A stretch of 64,000 nucleotides of DNA from an uncultured Bacteroidales bacterium (GTDB lineage Bacteria; Bacteroidota; Bacteroidia; Bacteroidales; UBA932): positions 1-64,000 of the forward strand of contig CALVAD010000002.1 in the NCBI GenBank assembly GCA_944325495.1, given 5' to 3'. A program made the position numbers and the translations under genes. The notes beneath the pieces were generated by a model, which did no database searches, had not been told where the DNA came from, and saw only the letters and a list, made by a program, of their open reading frames with translations. Each line of letters starts with the position of its first letter. Position 1 is the stretch's first letter. This document shows, piece after piece, positions 61,021 through 64,000 of this stretch.

Positions 61021-61461
61021 TCAGAACATTATCGCGACGTTCAGGCTGACGAACGAAAAGAATTCAAAAGGCCCGGCAATCAGATCCAATCCCAGCAAGG
61101 AGGTAAGGTTATCATTCCCCCGCAGGAAACGGATCTCAATTCCGGTCGTCATCCTGTATTTGCCCACATTGTAGCCGACCCTGCTGACGCTGGCTTCGAC
61201 CGCCTCACCGATTTTCCTGCCGCTTCCGGCAAGGAAAGCGCCGAGATTTCTCTTATAGTTGACAATGAACCTGTTGCAAGCGTCTCTCGGGGCTCCCAAT
61301 ATAAAATGCAGGTGATTGTCCATCAAGCAGAAAGCCAGAAGCCGGATGTCAGTTCCCCTCAGGCATTTCGGAATCAGGTTCATCCCGTAGATGAAGTCTT
61401 CGTCACAGGAGAAAAGAAGGTTCTTATTCAAACCTTTCGTGTAGACATGAAAGTATTCCAT
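61021..61461 (-). pseudogene. Chimeric remnant: REP-type (Y1/RAYT) transposase N-terminus joined to a beta-barrel C-terminus
   Basis: The 146-residue frame starts like a REP-associated tyrosine transposase: MEYFHVYTKGLNKNLLF, GMNLIPKCLRGTDIRLLAFC and the HUH motif in MDNHLHFIL, then NRFIVNYKRNLG with a possible catalytic tyrosine. After about residue 95 it no longer resembles that family. The last 50 residues (VGYNVGKYRMTTGIEIRF ... FSFVSLNVAIMF) look like the final strands of an outer-membrane barrel, including the terminal phenylalanine. A deletion joining two genes in frame explains this best. It is unlikely to transpose. Repeats on both sides support a RAYT/REP origin. Confidence 0.65.
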
Positions 61462-61683
61462 TTCTCATAGTTTAAATTCATTCCGGGAAAAGGAATCCGC
61501 AGCGGCACCGACTCCTTTCCGCCGATAAAGATTGGAATAAAAACGGAACCGGCAAAATCATTCAGGAAATTTCCCGCATAATTTTTCCGGAACATGCCGC
61601 TGCGCCACCCGGAACTCTGACAACTCACCGGCCGTGCCATTTTCCAGCACTCACTGCCAACATTATCGGAGTCCCGGCAGCCA

Positions 61684-61705
61684 TTGAAAAAAGCCTGTGC
61701 ACCGG
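61684..61705 (-). repeat. Dispersed repeat, inverted shortened copy
   Basis: TTGAAAAAAGCCTGTGCACC is the reverse complement, with a few changes, of the core of the copies at 60926 and 61831 (GCACAGGCATTTTTCA). Confidence 0.55.
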
Positions 61706-61830
61706 AATCCCGCGAATCGGCCACGCAGGGCCACAGGAGGCCGATTTCGGAAATCGCACTGCACACCGGTCGCCTTTCAGAACCCTACCGTTGTGCAGAC
61801 CGAATGCACAATTGACTGACAATCAGCTAT

Positions 61831-61862
61831 TTGACAATCACCGCCGCACAGGCATTTTTCAC
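61831..61862 (+). repeat. Dispersed repeat, copy 2
   Basis: TTGACAATCACCGCCGCACA followed by GGCATTTTTCAC repeats the block at 60926-60960 with three or four differences, and then runs into eight Cs (61862-61869). Confidence 0.7.
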
Positions 61863-62087
61863 CCCCCCCAGCCTCCGACAATGCCCAAAGTTCCAACAGC
61901 TCGCCAACCGCACCATTTTCCAACACCTGCCATCGTCAATATCGCCACAGCGGCATTGCCCATCAAGCATTTCCTCCGAGCACCTCCGGCGACCCCGGAG
62001 TTCCGACAACAAACCGCCAGCCCGGCGCCCAGCCGCCCGTTACCGAAAACCGCCCGGCACCGCCAGAACCCTGTCCATCACCTCAAT

Positions 62088-62105
62088 CCCCCCCCCAAAA
62101 AAAAA
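62088..62105. repeat. C9-A9 homopolymer tract
   Basis: Nine Cs (62088-62096) are followed directly by nine As (62097-62105), in non-coding sequence downstream of the DUF4988 lipoprotein gene. On the minus strand the As form the T tract after the terminator hairpin at 62117-62159. The C run is one of four G/C runs of eight or more in the window. Confidence 0.85.
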
Positions 62106-62116
62106 CACAATAAACA

Positions 62117-62159
62117 CGCCGGCAAGGTCGGCACGCATCTTCACGCGACCCCGCCGGCG
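62117..62159 (-). terminator. Terminator of the DUF4988 lipoprotein gene
   Basis: On the minus strand CGCCGGC and the following GGGGTCG pair with CGACCTT and GCCGGCG (about 14 pairs, two G-T), and after some ten bases a run of nine Ts follows. It lies about 25 bases after the stop codon at 62184. The distance from stem to T run is longer than usual. Confidence 0.65.
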
Positions 62160-62183
62160 ACATTATCTATCCCTGCGGCCGAT

Positions 62184-63845
62184 TTATTCGCCTCCGGTAA
62201 GCGCGCAGGCGAGACCCCACACCGTAATATCGTCGGGGCTAACGGTTTCAAACTCCTGAGCTACGCCGTTTTTCCATATATGGGCGTGGTAAAGCTCCTC
62301 GAATGTGTCCATGTCAAATCCGGCATATTCGCTGCCCGCGACATACACATCACTGCCTGCAACCGCCAGAGCCAGTCCCTGACAGAGCGACATGCCCTCC
62401 GAATAGACCTCCACGCCGTCTTCGGTCCAAGTGCAGGCGACGATGCTGCCATCATCTTCGGTCATGTTGCCCTCGATGATATATTCACCGTCCTTGACAT
62501 ACAGGCCCGTAACCTCCGTGCCCACCTCTTCGGTGAAGTAGCTCGGAACCCCGTCTATCCACAGCACGCCTTTCCAATTTCCGCCGCTCACCCTCTCGGC
62601 TCCGGCGGCGTAGACCTTGCCGTTGTCCATGTACAGGGCGTTGACCTTGGCTATGGTCGATCCGTCCGTCAGGCTCTGCATCTGACCGTTCTTCCAGATG
62701 CAGGCTATTCCGCCCTGAGGATTCCCTTCCGGCTGGACATAGCCTCCGACATAGACATCATCGCCGTCGGCCATCACGCAATATGCCAGAGCGTCGGCAG
62801 TCCCGTCGGTAAGCCGCACCATAGTCCCGTTCTTCCAATATACGGCCACGCGGTCGTAGTTGTTGTCAGCCATTTCGAAACCTGCCGCATAGACATTCCC
62901 GCCCGCAGCGGCGACAGCGACAGGGGAAGTCGCCCGCTTTCCGTCGCTCAAGGCCGTCTTGACCGCATTCGCCTCATCGCCGACCGTGAACTGCCACATC
63001 GTTCCGACATTCAGGTGATACGGCTCGTAGAATCCGTCATCGAAAAGCTCTCCCGTGGCCTCGCAGCCGACGACATACACCATGTCGCCGTCCACATATA
63101 TGTCATTGCAGAACCCGTCGGCCGCGCCGTCGCTGAGCTGGAAACGCTTTCCATCCTTCCAGAGCGTGGCATAATAATAGTCCTTTCCGGCGACCCGCTC
63201 CTGCCCGACGGCATAGAGGATGTGCGGCACGGACGGTTCATCGGGACCCGGCTGATCAGGCACCCTGGGCACGGTAACCTTTGTCCCATCGGGCAGGATG
63301 AACCAGACATAATTCTCATCCATTTCTATCCGGATGCCGTCGCCGGCCGCCTCGTCGAGCTTTATCCAGTCCTTTCCATCGTTATAGGAGACATACCAGC
63401 ACCCCTCCTCGATCTTCAGCTTGGGCGTGATGCCGTCGCTGCCGGAAACGGGCAGCCTGTTCCCGTATTCGTCCGTCACCCAGATTCCGTCGACGGTCCA
63501 ATAGTAGATTCCGTCTTCGCCCAGTCCGACCGCGATCACGGGCGACTTTCCGTCCTTGCCGTTATATACGACGACAGGCGCGCCTTTGGCGAACTTGATC
63601 GTGTAGCCGACCACGGCCCCGTTCTCGACAAGCGGCTCGACCGAGGTGATGTAATCCCCGTTTTCGAGAGCCTCGACGATGCTCTGCATGGACGACAGGT
63701 TGGTGTTCATGCTGTTGCAGAGCTGCTCGAGCTTCTCGACACGCTTTTCGAGGTCATCTACGCGTTTGAGGAGTTCGGAGTCGCTACATCCCCCCCCCAT
63801 GATCAGCAGGCAGACGCCCGCCAGCAAAAATAGAAATTTCTTCAT
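62184..63845 (-). CDS. DUF4988 lipoprotein with coiled coil and C-terminal propeller repeats
   Basis: This 553-residue lipoprotein has lipobox LIMGGGC (C20). A short coiled coil (LLKRVDDLEKRVEKLEQLCN) is followed by a DUF4988 region (about 45-185; MQSIVEALENGDYITSVEPL, YWTVDGIWVTDEYGN, DGITPKLKIEEGCWYVS), then a Pro-rich linker, then about six propeller-like units of the form LWKDGKxxxLSDG...DIYVDGDMVYVVG. DUF4988 proteins are surface-exposed in Bacteroidetes and some are linked to glycan binding. A run of nine Gs encodes M16-G19 of the lipobox, so a one-base slip would abolish the protein. It starts 18 bases after xseA and may be co-transcribed with it. Confidence 0.85.
   Translation of the reverse strand: MKKFLFLLAGVCLLIMGGGCSDSELLKRVDDLEKRVEKLEQLCNSMNTNLSSMQSIVEALENGDYITSVEPLVENGAVVGYTIKFAKGAPVVVYNGKDGKSPVIAVGLGEDGIYYWTVDGIWVTDEYGNRLPVSGSDGITPKLKIEEGCWYVSYNDGKDWIKLDEAAGDGIRIEMDENYVWFILPDGTKVTVPRVPDQPGPDEPSVPHILYAVGQERVAGKDYYYATLWKDGKRFQLSDGAADGFCNDIYVDGDMVYVVGCEATGELFDDGFYEPYHLNVGTMWQFTVGDEANAVKTALSDGKRATSPVAVAAAGGNVYAAGFEMADNNYDRVAVYWKNGTMVRLTDGTADALAYCVMADGDDVYVGGYVQPEGNPQGGIACIWKNGQMQSLTDGSTIAKVNALYMDNGKVYAAGAERVSGGNWKGVLWIDGVPSYFTEEVGTEVTGLYVKDGEYIIEGNMTEDDGSIVACTWTEDGVEVYSEGMSLCQGLALAVAGSDVYVAGSEYAGFDMDTFEELYHAHIWKNGVAQEFETVSPDDITVWGLACALTGGE
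63790..63798 (-). repeat. G9 tract in a lipoprotein signal sequence
   Basis: Nine Cs on the plus strand read as nine Gs within ATG-GGG-GGG-GGA-TGT of the lipobox. The observed length is in frame. The tract length equals the in-frame length of the tract at 26910. Confidence 0.85.
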
Positions 63846-63863
63846 TGGTCAGTGATTTTTATG

Positions 63864-64000
63864 TTAATTGGAATTCGATTTCACCTCCGCTTCCAGCGTC
63901 CCGTCGGCGAACAGCACCCGGATGCCGTCGCCGGCTTTCACTGATGACGCGGACTTCAGCACCCTGCCGGCCGAGTCCGTCACGAGCGTGTATCCTCTCG
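63864..64000 (-). CDS. xseA: Exodeoxyribonuclease VII large subunit (C-terminal end only)
   Basis: Forty-five codons are visible before the window ends, including the stop. The peptide RGYTLVTDSAGRVLKSASSV then KAGDGIRVLFADGTLEAEV is the typical C-terminal beta-barrel end of XseA, which joins XseB subunits to form exonuclease VII. Identification rests on this short piece alone but fits the nearby xseB. A DUF4988 lipoprotein gene starts 18 bases downstream. Confidence 0.82.
   Translation of the reverse strand, partial: RGYTLVTDSAGRVLKSASSVKAGDGIRVLFADGTLEAEVKSNSN

Larger units (their letters stand above)
61462..62183. other. 722-base gap filled with palindromes, dispersed repeats and homopolymer runs
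   Basis: No convincing gene is encoded. Contents: a repeat pair sharing a CCATTTTCC core at 61611-61650 and 61890-61926, with a partial third near 61998; an inverted copy of the CCTGTGC repeat at 61684-61705; an eight-pair hairpin (61715-61722 with 61739-61746) followed by CGATTTCGGAAATCG; the second dispersed copy at 61831-61862 running into eight Cs; a C9-A9 tract; and a terminator for the lipoprotein gene at its right end. Confidence 0.7.

Noticed and set aside
61428..61766. Open frame upstream of the transposase remnant, sharing a peptide pattern with frames at 60811-61017 and 61827-62012
   Set aside because: The shared peptide comes from the dispersed DNA repeat, not from a protein family.
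60926..61862. Possible CRISPR array from the repeated blocks
   Set aside because: Copies are few, unevenly spaced, in both orientations, and no cas gene is present.
61791..63833. Long plus-strand open frame through the repeat field and opposite the DUF4988 gene
   Set aside because: Its first part is low-complexity repeat translation and the rest is antisense to a lipoprotein with a clear signal and domains.

Overview
The window is a high-GC segment of a Bacteroidota chromosome, most likely from the order Bacteroidales. The evidence is two SusC/SusD pairs, a hybrid two-component regulator, many SPII lipoproteins, BACON, DUF4988 and DUF5107 proteins, the gene order ileS-dksA-like-lspA, and promoter boxes of the Bacteroides type (TAnnTTTG). 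I cannot place it below order from sequence alone. Nothing indicates a plasmid or phage. The only mobile-DNA signs are a REP-type transposase remnant with palindromic repeats near 61-62 kb and a broken tRNA-Arg at the left edge.

Layout. 0-7.5 kb is housekeeping: a 5' half of tRNA-Arg(CCT), then rpmF, a DUF177 protein and typA on the minus strand; divergent from these is a plus-strand run of an unknown lipoprotein, an acyl-CoA ligase, dCMP deaminase and an S41 protease. 7.5-33.7 kb is one polysaccharide utilisation locus (PUL). It has a minus-strand hybrid two-component regulator and, divergent from it, a DUF5107-TPR protein, SusC1, SusD1, two tandem beta-helix proteins and a GH43-like/GH50-like fusion. 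After a terminator come a second GH50-like lipoprotein, SusC2 and SusD2. The second GH50-like gene is out of frame at a run of ten Gs that would be in frame with nine. 33.7-37.2 kb holds small genes (YjdJ-type GNAT, Bcp, EamA exporter, SDR, outer-membrane barrel). 37.2-41.5 kb has three adjacent surface lipoproteins (BACON; Ig-like plus Lcl-type domains). 41.5-50.9 kb is housekeeping (TIGR04076, tRNA-Ser, lspA, dksA-like, ileS, cvpA, tsaB, greA, HIT, a redoxin-like lipoprotein).

50.8-60.8 kb is a tightly packed minus-strand operon: xseB, glgB, debranching enzyme, glycosyltransferase, GH57, glucan phosphorylase, ribF. It encodes glycogen synthesis and breakdown, with exonuclease VII small subunit at its head and FAD synthetase at its end. 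xseB (58 codons) is easily overlooked. The C-terminus of XseA lies at the right edge. Between xseA and xseB sit about 3 kb of other material: a DUF4988 lipoprotein with a G9 tract in its lipobox, repeats and poly-C/poly-A tracts, and a chimeric transposase remnant.

Points most worth a second look: (1) the G10 tract that switches off a PUL hydrolase, and the matching G9 tract in another surface lipoprotein, which together look like slipped-strand phase variation; (2) a PUL of unusual composition with no sulfatase; (3) the REP-like repeat field with a chimeric transposase between xseA and xseB; (4) a terminator-like hairpin in the greA leader; (5) the interrupted tRNA-Arg(CCT).
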